Part shown: positions 50,763 through 59,364 of the stretch, in pieces
Layout of the letters: the number at the start of each line of letters is the position of its first letter
How positions within the stretch are numbered: the stretch's first letter is position 1
Origin: Natronosalvus rutilus
GTDB lineage: Archaea > Halobacteriota > Halobacteria > Halobacteriales > Natrialbaceae
Assembly (NCBI RefSeq): GCF_024204665.1
Contig: NZ_CP100357.1
Span: 1 to 64,000 of the forward strand
Length of the DNA stretch: 64,000 nucleotides
Direction: 5' to 3'
Program-made: the position numbers and the translations under genes
The notes under the pieces: model-generated
The model's input: the letters and a program-made list of their open reading frames with translations, nothing else
Told to the model about the DNA's origin: nothing
Databases searched by the model: none

Positions 50763-52913
50763 CTATCGACCGCTGTCACGGCCCGGCGGGTCGTTGCGTC
50801 CCGGCGGATCGCCGCCTGGCGGTCCGCGCCGCTCGGTTTCCTCGGGTTCATATACGTAGAGCGCGTCGTTGGGGTAGCTGCGATTCCCACCCCGCCAGCC
50901 GTCCTCGCAAAGGAGGACGCGACCGTCGCGCATCGCATAGACGTTATCGACGTTGCGCAGTGAATCGTCGACGTCCTTCATCGCCTCCTCGCTTGTGAAG
51001 TCGGGCCCGACGACGACCGGCTCGAGCGTCGAGACGTCGTATCGGGGGCCGAGTTCTGCCCGGTATACCACACCGCCGTCGACGCGGTCAAGCGCAATGT
51101 CGCCGCCGTCGTCGGGCGCCTGGTTGTCCATGTCGTCGTTGAACTCGGAAATGCCGAAATAGATGTAGTCACCAGGTCTAGCGTCGTCCTTGCTGTCGAC
51201 GCCCTCGGCTTTGTTGAACTCGATGGAGGCGCCGATCTCCTTGGCCGCGGCGCGCGTCTCGAGGAAGGGGACCCGCCGGAGTTCCTCGTCGACGCAGTTC
51301 GGACCCTGTTTTTCGTACTGCTCGGCCCACTCGACGATCGCCTCGTCGGAGATGTAGTCGCTGTTGCCGTTTTCGATGACCTCGAGATCGGCCTCCTTGA
51401 GGACCTCTTCAGTGACCTTGTCGCCCTCGCTCCAGTTGGTGTGGCTCTCAAGGTAGTCGACCTGGGTGACGTCGTCATACTCGGTGATCCAGGATTCGAT
51501 CTCGACGTTGCTCGCGTGGCCTAATTCCCACCACTCGATTTCGAGGGGAACTTCAGCCGGCGATTTCCCGGAGGCGGCCTCGTCGTTGGTAATCTTCGGA
51601 GCGTAGAGCGTCCCGGCGACATCCATCGGATCCTGGTAACTCGAGATCGGCCGATCCGCGACGAACTTATAGATACCCTTGCTGTCACCGTCGGAACAGC
51701 CGTAGACGGTGCGCTCGTCGGGCAGGATGTCCGGCGCCTCCCAGGCGGCTCGGCCCATGACGTAGTACTTGACTGGTTGTGGCTCGTCTGCCGTCGGCTC
51801 GCGGATGTCGACGTGATAGCCGTAGCGGTAGGGGTTGGGGTAGACGTCGCCGATGGGATCGATCGGGTTCCCATCCCCGGACTCCACGGGATCCGCGCCG
51901 AGGTAGTAGGCGAGGTGCTCCACGCCGGTCATGTTCCAGTAGCCCTGGACGGACCAGCCGTCGACCTCGTCGTATTCATTGATGGCGGTCTGGATCTCGG
52001 AGGGGTTCGGCCGGTTCCAGAAGTAAGCCGCCCCCCGCAGGCCTTCGCCGTCGCCGGCCTCGATAATATCGCTGATCGTCCCCGTGAGGTTCGCTCGTGG
52101 GTGGGCATAGTTCTCCTCGGAGGAGATCATTGTCTCCCACGGACTCAGGTCGCCGTAGCAGTTGATGCGCGTGCCGCCGATCTCGCGGAAAGCGTTCGTG
52201 TTGACTGTGTTGATCGCATTCTCGGGATCAGCCTCCCACTCGTCGTCCTCGGTTTTCCTGAGCGGCGTCCGCATGACGTTGCCGGGGCTGTTCTCGTCGT
52301 TGGTGAATAGGTAGCCCTCAGTTCCATCGTCGTTTGTGGCGACGAACTGGTTACAGTCCATGTTGTACCCGGGGTCGCCGTAGGTCGTCCCCGCGAAGTT
52401 CTCCGGTGTGACCTCCCGTCCGTCCGGCGTTTCGACGATCCCCCAGCGTTCGGTACCGCCGTTGATCGGGTCACCCTCCTGGATCAGGTATTCGAACTTG
52501 GCGTCGGCCGCCCAGACGGTGTCCTGTTGCTCTTCGACTGGTGCCGGTGACTCCGTGAAGTCATCGTTCGTCCCTTCGAACTCGAACTGGAAGCCCCGGT
52601 AGTACCCCACACCGCCCTTGTCATAGGGTGCGGGATTGTTCCGGCTCGGATGCTGGACGCTGATCAGCAGCGTCCCATCCTCGAAGACGAACGGCCCGGT
52701 CATCTCCGCGCCGAAGGCGGTCGTCGAGAATCGCTTCAGGTCACCGACGACGCTCGGTGCTCCCTCGGTCAGTGTGTCGTCATCGTCCGTCGAGTCGTCG
52801 GGGCTATATCCGCGGTAGCTATCCCCGGCACCGCTGGCGACGCCCGCGACGCCTGCGCCGACCAGGGTGGCGATGGAGGCTTTCATCAGGTTGCGTTTTG
52901 GTTGATCAACCAT
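50763..52913 (-). CDS. phoX: PhoX-type secreted phosphatase
   Basis: In this 716-residue protein an N-terminal export signal with a Lys-Arg pair (KRNLMKASIATLVGAG) ends in an Ala/Gly-rich region. The body is the DUF839/PhoX beta-propeller: GPFVFEDGTLLISVQHPSRN, YNMDCNQFVATNDDGTEGYL, SPWETMISSEENYAHP, GDSKGIYKFVADRP and DNVYAMRDGRVLLCEDGW. PhoX enzymes are Ca/Fe-dependent alkaline phosphatases releasing phosphate from organic esters outside the cell. The C-terminal 20 residues are a Gly/Pro/Arg/Asp tail. It completes the phosphate island and shares a promoter 13-mer with pstS2. Confidence 0.88.
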   Translation of the reverse strand: MVDQPKRNLMKASIATLVGAGVAGVASGAGDSYRGYSPDDSTDDDDTLTEGAPSVVGDLKRFSTTAFGAEMTGPFVFEDGTLLISVQHPSRNNPAPYDKGGVGYYRGFQFEFEGTNDDFTESPAPVEEQQDTVWAADAKFEYLIQEGDPINGGTERWGIVETPDGREVTPENFAGTTYGDPGYNMDCNQFVATNDDGTEGYLFTNDENSPGNVMRTPLRKTEDDEWEADPENAINTVNTNAFREIGGTRINCYGDLSPWETMISSEENYAHPRANLTGTISDIIEAGDGEGLRGAAYFWNRPNPSEIQTAINEYDEVDGWSVQGYWNMTGVEHLAYYLGADPVESGDGNPIDPIGDVYPNPYRYGYHVDIREPTADEPQPVKYYVMGRAAWEAPDILPDERTVYGCSDGDSKGIYKFVADRPISSYQDPMDVAGTLYAPKITNDEAASGKSPAEVPLEIEWWELGHASNVEIESWITEYDDVTQVDYLESHTNWSEGDKVTEEVLKEADLEVIENGNSDYISDEAIVEWAEQYEKQGPNCVDEELRRVPFLETRAAAKEIGASIEFNKAEGVDSKDDARPGDYIYFGISEFNDDMDNQAPDDGGDIALDRVDGGVVYRAELGPRYDVSTLEPVVVGPDFTSEEAMKDVDDSLRNVDNVYAMRDGRVLLCEDGWRGGNRSYPNDALYVYEPEETERRGPPGGDPPGRNDPPGRDSGR

Positions 52914-52945
52914 GCAAGTACGAAATTCAGGTCGTGCATGAAGTT

Positions 52946-52958
52946 GGTTTATAATAGG
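52946..52958 (-). promoter_or_regulatory. phoX promoter core
   Basis: GGTTTATAATAGG on the plus strand (CCTATTATAAACC on the coding strand) is identical to the pstS2 core at 48651-48663 and similarly placed. Further upstream, GCTATATATGC at 52989-52999 is shared with the pstS1 region. Confidence 0.6.
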
Positions 52959-53171
52959 TCAACAGCCCTGTTCAGAACGATTATTGTCGCTATATATGCG
53001 ACGGAACTGATGTGACCCAGAATAGATCCCTCGGGTAGGGTGTGAGGTCGTCCATATTCCTATTATGTAGGCCGGCCAAAAACCGGCCCGCCATGGTGAA
53101 ATTTTGCGGTGCTGGCCGTCTACCTTGGAAGAATCAACACATACTGCCGAAAACTGATCGCGCCGTCCGTC

Positions 53172-53534
53172 TCAGGGTTCGGTCTCCCCGTCGTCGATCG
53201 CAGCGGCCTTCCGGCGGATGTTGGTCGCTCGCTTTTGGACACGCGAGACGTACCGTTCAATCTTCCCGGGCTGGACGCCCATGAACGAACCGACCCACTG
53301 ACGGTCATTGTATGGCTGGGTGAGGAGGTACGCCGCGAGCGTATCCCGACCGGCCTGGATGATGATTGGAGGGATGCCCCGCTCGCCGGTACCGGCCTCC
53401 TCGAAGCCGTTGACGTCGAAGTAGATATCGGCGTACAACTCGGCGGTCTCGGCGTCGTCAAATTCAATCCCCTCGTGATGCGGCGCTTCGAACCGGTAAC
53501 GGCCGTCGTCTAGTTCGACGATGCGAACGTCCAT
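53172..53534 (-). CDS. Haloarchaeal protein of unknown function, possible HTH
   Basis: In this 120-residue protein a beta-rich start (DVRIVELDDGRYRFEAPHHE) is followed by helices including IIQAGRDTLAAYLLTQPY and DRQWVGSFMGVQPGKIERYV, the latter resembling a helix-turn-helix. The ATG at 53534 fits the beginning of the folded part better than 53591. No partner gene is adjacent; it follows phoX at a distance on the same strand. Confidence 0.55.
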   Translation of the reverse strand: MDVRIVELDDGRYRFEAPHHEGIEFDDAETAELYADIYFDVNGFEEAGTGERGIPPIIIQAGRDTLAAYLLTQPYNDRQWVGSFMGVQPGKIERYVSRVQKRATNIRRKAAAIDDGETEP

Positions 53535-53591
53535 GATGTACTCCTGGTGGATCCCGATCGATTCCCTATCGATCCGCTCTGTCACGACCAT

Positions 53592-53904
53592 GTGCGCGAC
53601 TCCGTCACGACTAGCAATGAATCTAAGTAATAGACGTTTATAGCTGTCAAGAGGTCTTTATCCGAATACGTAGCTATCCGAAGCACGATTGAGGCGGTGC
53701 AAAGTGGGTGTTCTCGGAAACGGTTTTCGAATAGATGTGGCGTCGAAACCGAACCATGTACAACGGTCGAAGGTTGTGCGGTGGTGCGGAACGAGATCAG
53801 TGACAGTTCGGATAATTCTCGCTCTCGATCGCCGGTCATCGATTCTCTATACCGCTCGCAATCCCTGCCCAGTTCCCTGGCCAATAATCAGAATAGAAGT
53901 ATCT
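53592..53904. other. Intergenic, nothing recognised
   Basis: Short open frames occur on both strands, but none has coding character or a plausible family. Confidence 0.3.
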
Positions 53905-53907
53905 GTG

Positions 53908-54020
53908 CGGCTCTGTTGAAGTCCTCAGTGGGTGATAGGTTCGAATTGCTGTGCTGCATACAGAGGATATATTCAGCACGATTGCTGTGTTTGTTTCACG
54001 TTGAGAAAGTTGGACCACCC
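53908..54020. repeat. Insertion-element end fragment, copy A
   Basis: CTCTGTTGAAGTCCTCAGTG, then GGGTGATAGGTTCGAATTGC, then CAGAGGAT, aligns with 63070-63130 over about 60 bp and again around the GGACCACCC/GAACCACCCC region. Such TGTTGAA-start sequences are typical of insertion-sequence ends, but no transposase remains. Confidence 0.5.
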
Positions 54021-54081
54021 GCTCACTTCGCTTGCGAATCAACCACCGGTATTCATACAGCTACCTTTGTAGGAGTCAAAC

Positions 54082-54600
54082 ATGAGTACATACTTGTTCT
54101 TGGTACCGTCCCTTATCGCAGTCGTAATTCTATTGTCATTGAGTGCATTCTTTTCCAGCAGTGAGTCAGCGATCTTTTCGCTCCCGGATGAATGGGTGGA
54201 GACTACTCCCGAGGACAGTACACGAGATAGTCGCACGCTCCAACAACTCCGTGCGAACCCGCATCGACTCCTCGTCACACTGCTAGTTGGGAACAACCTC
54301 GTTAACATCGCCATCACCAGCATCATCACACTTCTTGTTGCACGGTTCGTTCCCCCTGGGTTCGCCGTCGTAATAGCAACACTCAGCGTCAGCGTTCTAA
54401 TCCTCGTCTTCGGAGAAATCGTGCCGAAATCCTACGGGCTCGGCCATGCAGAGTCCTGGAGTCTCCGCGTCGCCCGCCCGATTTCGTACGTCGAAAGCGC
54501 ACTGGGTCCACTCGTTGCGTTGTTCGATACCGTCACTCGGTGGCTGACGACGCTTATTGGGGGCGACCCACATGTTGAGAAACCATATCTTGACGACTGA
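54082..54600 (+). CDS. CNNM (DUF21) domain protein, truncated
   Basis: The 172-residue product has the DUF21 membrane domain: ALLLSLSAFFSSSESAIFSL-like start, RLLVTLLVGNNLVNIAITSI, and VSVLILVFGEIVPKSYGLGH, whose P-K-S is a CNNM/CorC ion-binding signature. The protein stops after HVEKPYLDD, where relatives continue with two CBS domains and a CorC domain. It may be a natural membrane-only form or a truncated gene. It precedes arsR by 172 bp on the same strand. Confidence 0.65.
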   Translation: MSTYLFLVPSLIAVVILLSLSAFFSSSESAIFSLPDEWVETTPEDSTRDSRTLQQLRANPHRLLVTLLVGNNLVNIAITSIITLLVARFVPPGFAVVIATLSVSVLILVFGEIVPKSYGLGHAESWSLRVARPISYVESALGPLVALFDTVTRWLTTLIGGDPHVEKPYLDD

Positions 54601-54738
54601 GCGGCCAAACTCTCCACAGGTTGTATCGCCGCTTCTCACTGAACGAGGAGTGACCGATTCGCGCCCTGTACTCAGCACGCAGTTCTTGCCAGGCCCGGAG
54701 GATTTCAACAGAGCCATATGTGCTATTTTCGGTCCGAT

Positions 54739-54748
54739 ACTGTTATAT
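54739..54748 (+). promoter_or_regulatory. arsR promoter
   Basis: CTGTTATATG is centred 28 bp before the ATG at 54773, fitting a leaderless transcript for arsR-arsC. Confidence 0.5.
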
Positions 54749-54772
54749 GAAGAGTTGCTCAATTACTCAATC

Positions 54773-55174
54773 ATGGCTCAACAGCCGGAGCGGTTGGAGC
54801 GACTCCTCGAACGAGAGGTAGGCGAGTGTTGTGATGCGGATGTCCAAAACCGAATCGAGACGCTTAGCCAGCATGTGATGAATCTCCCTTCGAATTCCGA
54901 CTCTGACCTAACCGCGTTGAAAACATTGGGGAACGAGACTCGATACACAATCGTTCACCTGCTTGCGGCTGCTGATCAAGAACTGTGTGTCTGTGAAATC
55001 ACACCGGTAGTCGACGTCAGCGAGAGTGCGATCAGTCACGCTCTCTCCGACCTCTACGAGACGGGGCTCGTTACCCGCCGCAAGGATGGTACCTGGCGGT
55101 ACTACGAAGCAACCGAACGGGCAAGAGCAGTGCTCGATGCACTCGACACGACACGAGGGCAGACCAATGAGTGA
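54773..55174 (+). CDS. arsR: ArsR-family metalloid-responsive repressor
   Basis: In this 133-residue protein the winged helix LKTLGNETRYTIVHLLAAAD has the arsenite-type thiol motif ELCVCEI, then VDVSESAISHALSDLYETGL (recognition helix) and VTRRKDGTWRYYEATERARA (wing). A further Cys pair in GECCDADV may join the metal site. It should release DNA on binding As(III). It overlaps arsC by 8 bp. Confidence 0.88.
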   Translation: MAQQPERLERLLEREVGECCDADVQNRIETLSQHVMNLPSNSDSDLTALKTLGNETRYTIVHLLAAADQELCVCEITPVVDVSESAISHALSDLYETGLVTRRKDGTWRYYEATERARAVLDALDTTRGQTNE

Positions 55175-55616
55175 CGAACAGATCCGTGTCGCGTTCATGT
55201 GCGTTCAGAACGCCGGGCGCAGTCAGATGGCCACTGCGTACGCCGAACGGGAACGTGACCGGCGAGGTCTCGGTGATGCAGTAGAGATTCTCACCGGCGG
55301 TACGCACCCCGCCGATCAGGTTCACGACGAAGTTGTCGACATAATGCAGGAGGACGGCTTCGATCTCTCGACTCGCGTCCCCCGAGAAATCACGACCACG
55401 GACCTCGAGTCGTGCGACTACATCGCGACTATGGGGTGTTCCACGCTCGACCTCGACACAGAGGCCACCGGAGTAGACGTTCGAGACTGGGCACTCACTG
55501 ATCCGGCTGGAAAACCGCTCGACCGAGTCAGTGAAATCCGCGATGAAATCAACCAGCTTGTCCACTCTCTGTTCGACGACATCGAGAACGCGCTCGAAGG
55601 ACAGCCCGAGCAATAA
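55167..55616 (+). CDS. arsC: Arsenate reductase, low-molecular-weight phosphatase type
   Basis: In this 149-residue protein the phosphate-binding loop is CVQNAGRSQ (CX5R) near residue 12, with the catalytic acid region in VRDWALTDPAG. Cys residues in ESCDYIATMGCST can act as the resolving thiols of thioredoxin-coupled ArsC. It reduces arsenate to arsenite for export. The ATG at 55167 lies inside the end of arsR. The expected efflux gene downstream is only a fragment. Confidence 0.88.
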   Translation: MSDEQIRVAFMCVQNAGRSQMATAYAERERDRRGLGDAVEILTGGTHPADQVHDEVVDIMQEDGFDLSTRVPREITTTDLESCDYIATMGCSTLDLDTEATGVDVRDWALTDPAGKPLDRVSEIRDEINQLVHSLFDDIENALEGQPEQ

Positions 55617-55634
55617 CTACTCTCACGTACTCTC

Positions 55635-55890
55635 ATGAGCGACACTGGCAGCACACACCATCTGAGATGGTCTCCGCGTGGGTTGTCAGCGCTCGGAGCA
55701 GCGAGATGGAGATTCCGATCACTATTGGAGGAGGGGTCTATCGGTGCCGTTCTCTGACCCGTAGGCACTCGAGATGGTGCTGGCGGTGTTCGTTGGCGGT
55801 GCGTTCGGTGCCGCTATCGGTGCGCTGCCATTGTTCTCCCTGGCCGGCTTGATGATCACTCATCGGCGAGCTCTACAAACTCGCTGGCCG
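55635..55890 (+). pseudogene. Fragment of a membrane permease
   Basis: One frame contains MVLAVFVGGAFGAAIGALPL then FSLAGLMIT, a helix-turn typical of permeases that export metals or metalloids, starting at 55774 without the expected upstream helices. Stops interrupt the sequence before and after. It lies where an arsenite efflux gene would be expected after arsC. Confidence 0.35.
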
Positions 55891-55894
55891 AACC

Positions 55895-56089
55895 ATGAGT
55901 GTCGAAACCCTACCAATCGACCTCACGGACTCATTCGGATTCGGCGTCGCACTGGATCCACACTCGCAATTGAAGGCGGGTGCCGCTACACTTCTGTACG
56001 GAGACGTGTTGAGTGTTGCTGAGCGTGCGATGCAGTCGGTGGCCAGGTGTGTCTCGTGGGTCCATTTCCGTGCCCTCGCCGACTCCTAG
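55895..56089 (+). CDS. Short open frame of doubtful status (64 aa)
   Basis: The frame reads MSVETLPIDLTDSFGFGVAL, then DPHSQLKAGAATLLYGDVLS, with acceptable codon use for the first 45 codons and weak afterwards. It may be the N-terminal part of a gene cut off near the inverted repeat at 56143. The family is not recognised. Confidence 0.3.
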   Translation: MSVETLPIDLTDSFGFGVALDPHSQLKAGAATLLYGDVLSVAERAMQSVARCVSWVHFRALADS

Positions 56090-56142
56090 CGCAGAGAAAT
56101 GAGGCGGGTGCGCTGATGTCCTTCGCCAAGCCCTGCCCACAC

Positions 56143-56182
56143 TTAACCAACAGTTCGGGTATCTGCATTGTTTGTTGGTTAA
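56143..56182. promoter_or_regulatory. Long-spaced inverted repeat, copy 4
   Basis: TTAACCAACA (56143-56152) and TGTTGGTTAA (56173-56182) have a 20-nt spacer. Unlike the other copies it lies just past the 3' end of a minus-strand gene (56204), with no intact gene on its other side, so it may mark the lost promoter of a deleted gene. Confidence 0.6.
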
Positions 56183-56203
56183 GGTGGTATTCTACTGAGT
56201 ATT

Positions 56204-57085
56204 TCAGCGGGGATTTGGTCCGTGACGGGGCGACTGACACACCTGACACTCCCACATCGGCTGGCCAGACCACGTCTCATCTTGGAAAGACTCGAACTCC
56301 TGAAACTGATGCTCAGTCTTTCGACCGCACGTGCGACATTCAAGCCGCGTCTTCGACGGAACTCTAGGTTGACAATTCTTGGAGTGCTCGTCGTCGGCGG
56401 CACGCTGGAGCGCAATTGCTGGTACCAACCAGACATCGTTCTCGGGGCTCTCGAGTAGGCATGTAAGTCGAGCTTCGCCACGAACGCCGTGTCCTTTCTC
56501 GTCGTACAGATACGTCGCGTGTGCTTCCCCACTTGACGACGGCGTCGTCTCGGTCCAGATAGTCCGCTTCCGAGCTACCGAAAGCAGCTGTTCACCACGT
56601 TCGGAGGTCGCCCGTACGGCGTCGGGAAGGGAGGGCCACTGGTCGGTCAACTGCGCGGCAGGCGCGTCGTCGAGATCGTAGATCAGCTGACAGTCGTCGA
56701 CGGCGGGATCCCTGTCGGGCTTCGCGAGGAGGGTCGCTGCCGCAGCACCCTTCGCGAGGGCGTGATAATCGGTCGAGGCCTCGATGAGCAGATGGACGAC
56801 GTGAAGGAGTGTCCACTCGAGGTCTGCGGGCTGCTTGTCGGTGGACTCTCCAAGATGATTCGTGAGGCAGAACTGGCACTTGGTCTGGCTGGCAGGGATC
56901 GACGCGCCACAGGAAGCACACTCGTTCATTGTAGCGGTTGAGTCGTCTGGATATCCCACGAGCATCTCCCCAGTTTGATCTCTGGATGGGTCGAGACAAC
57001 CGTCTCTGGTGAGTTCACGGTCGGGAATCTGTGTCACCTCGCCAAGCGGTCGGAGTTCCTCAAGATCAGCGTAACGATCGGTCAT
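56204..57085 (-). CDS. Zinc-ribbon plasmid protein of unknown function
   Basis: In this 293-residue protein a first zinc knuckle pair CASCGASIPASQTKCQFC lies near residues 55-72. A helical centre follows with LEWTLLHVVHLLIEASTDYH and AKGAAAATLLAKPD. The C-terminal part has a beta-rich region with HATYLYDEKGHGVRGEARLT and a second zinc ribbon (CRTCGRKTEHQ and CQVCQSP). The ATG at 57085 is about 30 bp after TTTAAAAGTAAAG at about 57112-57124, so it was preferred to 57103. It is upstream-adjacent to tfb. A nucleic-acid-binding role is likely but unproven. Confidence 0.7.
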   Translation of the reverse strand: MTDRYADLEELRPLGEVTQIPDRELTRDGCLDPSRDQTGEMLVGYPDDSTATMNECASCGASIPASQTKCQFCLTNHLGESTDKQPADLEWTLLHVVHLLIEASTDYHALAKGAAAATLLAKPDRDPAVDDCQLIYDLDDAPAAQLTDQWPSLPDAVRATSERGEQLLSVARKRTIWTETTPSSSGEAHATYLYDEKGHGVRGEARLTCLLESPENDVWLVPAIALQRAADDEHSKNCQPRVPSKTRLECRTCGRKTEHQFQEFESFQDETWSGQPMWECQVCQSPRHGPNPR

Positions 57086-57173
57086 AGAGACGTCTACCAG
57101 CACGTTCCTTCGTCTTTACTTTTAAACATCAGCCCCACACTCAGTACAGACTGAACGTTTCGAGTCAGACGCT

Positions 57174-58100
57174 TCAGAGGGCCAGTTCAGCAAGTGAGTC
57201 TTGATGTGACCGGATGGTTGACGGAGTGACGTTCGCAGCCTCCGCGACCTCCGTCTGCGTTAGCCACTGACCTTCGTCGCGCCCGGCTTTGTAGAGACAG
57301 GCCGCTGCAAATCCTGAGGGCCGGACGCCCGTTGTGGCACTTGCCGATTCAGCTTTTGCGGCCAACCGTCGAGCTCGCTGTCGAATGGAGTCAGAGACGT
57401 CGAGTTCCGACGCAAGTCGGGGAATGAATTCGCTCGGACGAACGGGCTGGGCCGGGAGTCCGAGTTCTCTGTTCACCGTCTTGTAGGCGCTCTTGACTCT
57501 CGACTGCTTGACCCGTGCCACGTCGGCGATGTCCTCGAGCGTTCGTGAGAGACCGTTACAGCGACAGACACCGTAAACGCTCGCTGCCGCTATCGCCTCG
57601 ATCGATCGGCCTCGAAGCAGGTCTTCAGTTTGAGCGCTCCGGAACAGGTGACAGGCCTGGTCGCAAACCGACTCTGTGAATTCGAGAACGCTCGCGATTC
57701 TTCGGACTTCACCCAGGCCGTGTGCGAGGTTTCGCTCGGCTTTCGACTGGAATCGCCCACGAGATTGCTCACGGCGCATTCGGGCTAGCCGCTGACGCTT
57801 TCGCCCGGAGAGTTCGTTCCCGTTTGCATCGGTCCTCCGACCGATCTCCGTCGACAGCCCTCGATCATGACGTGTCGCAGTCAGTGGAGCCCCTGTCCGC
57901 TTTCGCTGGTTCTGATCGTGGGTTCTCCATTCTGGACCGTGATCGATCCGTTGCTCGTCGATGACGATCCCACAGTCCTCACAGATAGTTTCGATAGCGT
58001 TGGTCGTGACCCGACCGTCGCACTCGGGACACTGGTTCGATTCAGTCTCGGTCTGGACATCTTCGTCGAACGTCGACTCGTAAATCTCTCTAGTTGCCAT
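57174..58100 (-). CDS. tfb: Transcription factor B (TFIIB homologue)
   Basis: In this 308-residue protein an N-terminal zinc ribbon, QCPECDGRVTTNAIETICED then CG, and the B-finger/linker region (GPEWRTHDQNQRKRTGAPLT) are followed by two cyclin repeats. The first has AERNLAHGLGEVRRIASVLE and the second FIPRLASELDVSDSIRQRAR, with LTQTEVAEAANVTPSTIRSH as the DNA-binding end. Haloarchaea keep several TFBs for alternative promoter use; a plasmid-borne copy could favour plasmid promoters. The ATG at 58100 follows another at 58109. Confidence 0.92.
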   Translation of the reverse strand: MATREIYESTFDEDVQTETESNQCPECDGRVTTNAIETICEDCGIVIDEQRIDHGPEWRTHDQNQRKRTGAPLTATRHDRGLSTEIGRRTDANGNELSGRKRQRLARMRREQSRGRFQSKAERNLAHGLGEVRRIASVLEFTESVCDQACHLFRSAQTEDLLRGRSIEAIAAASVYGVCRCNGLSRTLEDIADVARVKQSRVKSAYKTVNRELGLPAQPVRPSEFIPRLASELDVSDSIRQRARRLAAKAESASATTGVRPSGFAAACLYKAGRDEGQWLTQTEVAEAANVTPSTIRSHQDSLAELAL

Positions 58101-58191
58101 GATGCTCACGAGGGGACGACGCGTTACTCGAGACGCCCCTCAGCCACTCCGGGCGAACAAACACCACACGAAACGGCGACGTCACGGACCT

Positions 58192-58440
58192 ATGGGGTGG
58201 CGAAAGCCCGGCAGCGAAACGGCGCCTCGAGCGCCGTGAGCCGCCCGGACCGTGGAGGTGGTGGGAGGTGGCGGTGACCGCTACACACCAGCAAAAAAGA
58301 GGCGTCGACCCGGCTATTCCCACCACCGACTGCACTCATCAGGTCGTTCCCACCGACTACGGCCTCACTCAGTCGCCGGCCAATCGCCGCTCACGACCAG
58401 CTATCCTGCTTTCGGCCAGCCGCATCGACAGTAGCTCTCG
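58192..58440. repeat. Partial, internally deleted copy of 59710-60258
   Basis: Bases 58205-58320 match 59717-59835 (GCGAAAGCCCGGCAGCG, then AGCCCGGACCGTGGAGGTGG, then ACCGCTAC and CAGCAAAAAAG). Bases 58328-58436 match 60163-60258 (CGCACTCATCAGGTC, then TTCGGCCAGCCGCATCGAC). The intervening 330 bp are missing here, so this is an old duplicate of the 3' flank and part of the OB-fold gene with a large deletion. It has no coding function. Confidence 0.75.
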
Positions 58441-58463
58441 TTTTCTAAAGCGAGTAACTAGTT

Positions 58464-58859
58464 CTATTCCTCAACGGGAACCTCGATCTCGAGTTCGACG
58501 AGTAACCCGTCCTGAGCGAGCTGCTGTGGCCCGAGGAGCGTGAGACATGGATACGGTGGATCGGCGAATACCTCGTTCCACACCTCGAAGAACCCGTCTC
58601 GGTTCGTTTGGAGCTCGACGACGTGCGCCGTCACTTTCGTCACATCAGCCAGTGATCGATCGATGTCTTCGAGGAGTATCTCGACGTTCTCGAACGCTTT
58701 GAGCGTCTGGCTTGTAATATCCTCTCCCGCGAGTTCGAATTCCTCGTTCCAACCGACTTGACCGGACATAAAGAGGGTGCCATCTACGACGATGCCATGA
58801 TTGTAGCCGATACTCGAGGCATCGATGAGTCCGTCTGGAGCGATCTGTTTCCGTGCCAT
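58464..58859 (-). CDS. RidA (YjgF/YER057c/UK114) family protein
   Basis: This 131-residue protein shows the RidA chorismate-mutase-like fold: IGYNHGIVVDGTLFMSGQVG, then DITSQTLKAFENVEILLEDI, then VTKVTAHVVEL and a C-terminal LLVELEIEVPVEE. The usual active-site Arg position falls in PYPCLTLLGPQQLAQDGLLV, where Arg is replaced, so imine-deaminase activity is uncertain. No metabolic neighbour indicates a substrate. Confidence 0.85.
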   Translation of the reverse strand: MARKQIAPDGLIDASSIGYNHGIVVDGTLFMSGQVGWNEEFELAGEDITSQTLKAFENVEILLEDIDRSLADVTKVTAHVVELQTNRDGFFEVWNEVFADPPYPCLTLLGPQQLAQDGLLVELEIEVPVEE

Positions 58860-58940
58860 GACAAGCAGTCGGTGTGGGACTCGATGTAGATGCCGGTCAA
58901 TGTGCTGTCGATCGTTTTGGAAACGTGGGGCACGTCAGCA

Positions 58941-59099
58941 TCAGCGCTTGCAGGCGTGATGTACTACTGTTCTGGTGTCGCGGTCGATCACCAGGACCTC
59001 GTCGTTCTCGAGGCGCGAATCCGGATGGATGAGAGAAGGGTCCGAGGTGGTGGTTGGTTCCTCTGGCTTGTCTGGGAAGGTTGGACCCGTTTCACTCAT
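58941..59099 (-). CDS. Small protein of unknown function (52 aa)
   Basis: The product reads MSETGPTFPDKPEEPTTTSD, then ENDEVLVIDRDTRTVVHHAC and KR, with a Pro/Thr-rich start and a short beta hairpin. The longer frame upstream to 59420 has poor coding character, so the ATG at 59099 was chosen. No motif is known. Confidence 0.4.
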   Translation of the reverse strand: MSETGPTFPDKPEEPTTTSDPSLIHPDSRLENDEVLVIDRDTRTVVHHACKR

Positions 59100-59364
59100 T
59101 TCCTGTTGGGATAATGAATGAACCGCTTCCCTCAATATTTCGCCTTCGCGAGCGTCCTCGTGACTCTCTTTGGGCGATTCGAGACGGCCACGAATCGGTT
59201 CCTCTAGTTTGTGAACGTTGGATCGACCATTGATGTTGTGCCGAAGTACGGGAGAAGACCGCTGGCCATAGTGGGTCTCACAAAGCGACTGCATGGTCAG
59301 CGTTGAGGTGGCGGATAGGTAATGAAGATAACTCGGTAGCTTTGTTGAACGGGCTTCATTGAGG
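59100..59364. other. Intergenic, nothing recognised
   Basis: An open frame exists on the minus strand but its composition is unlike the neighbours. No repeat or promoter stands out. Confidence 0.3.
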
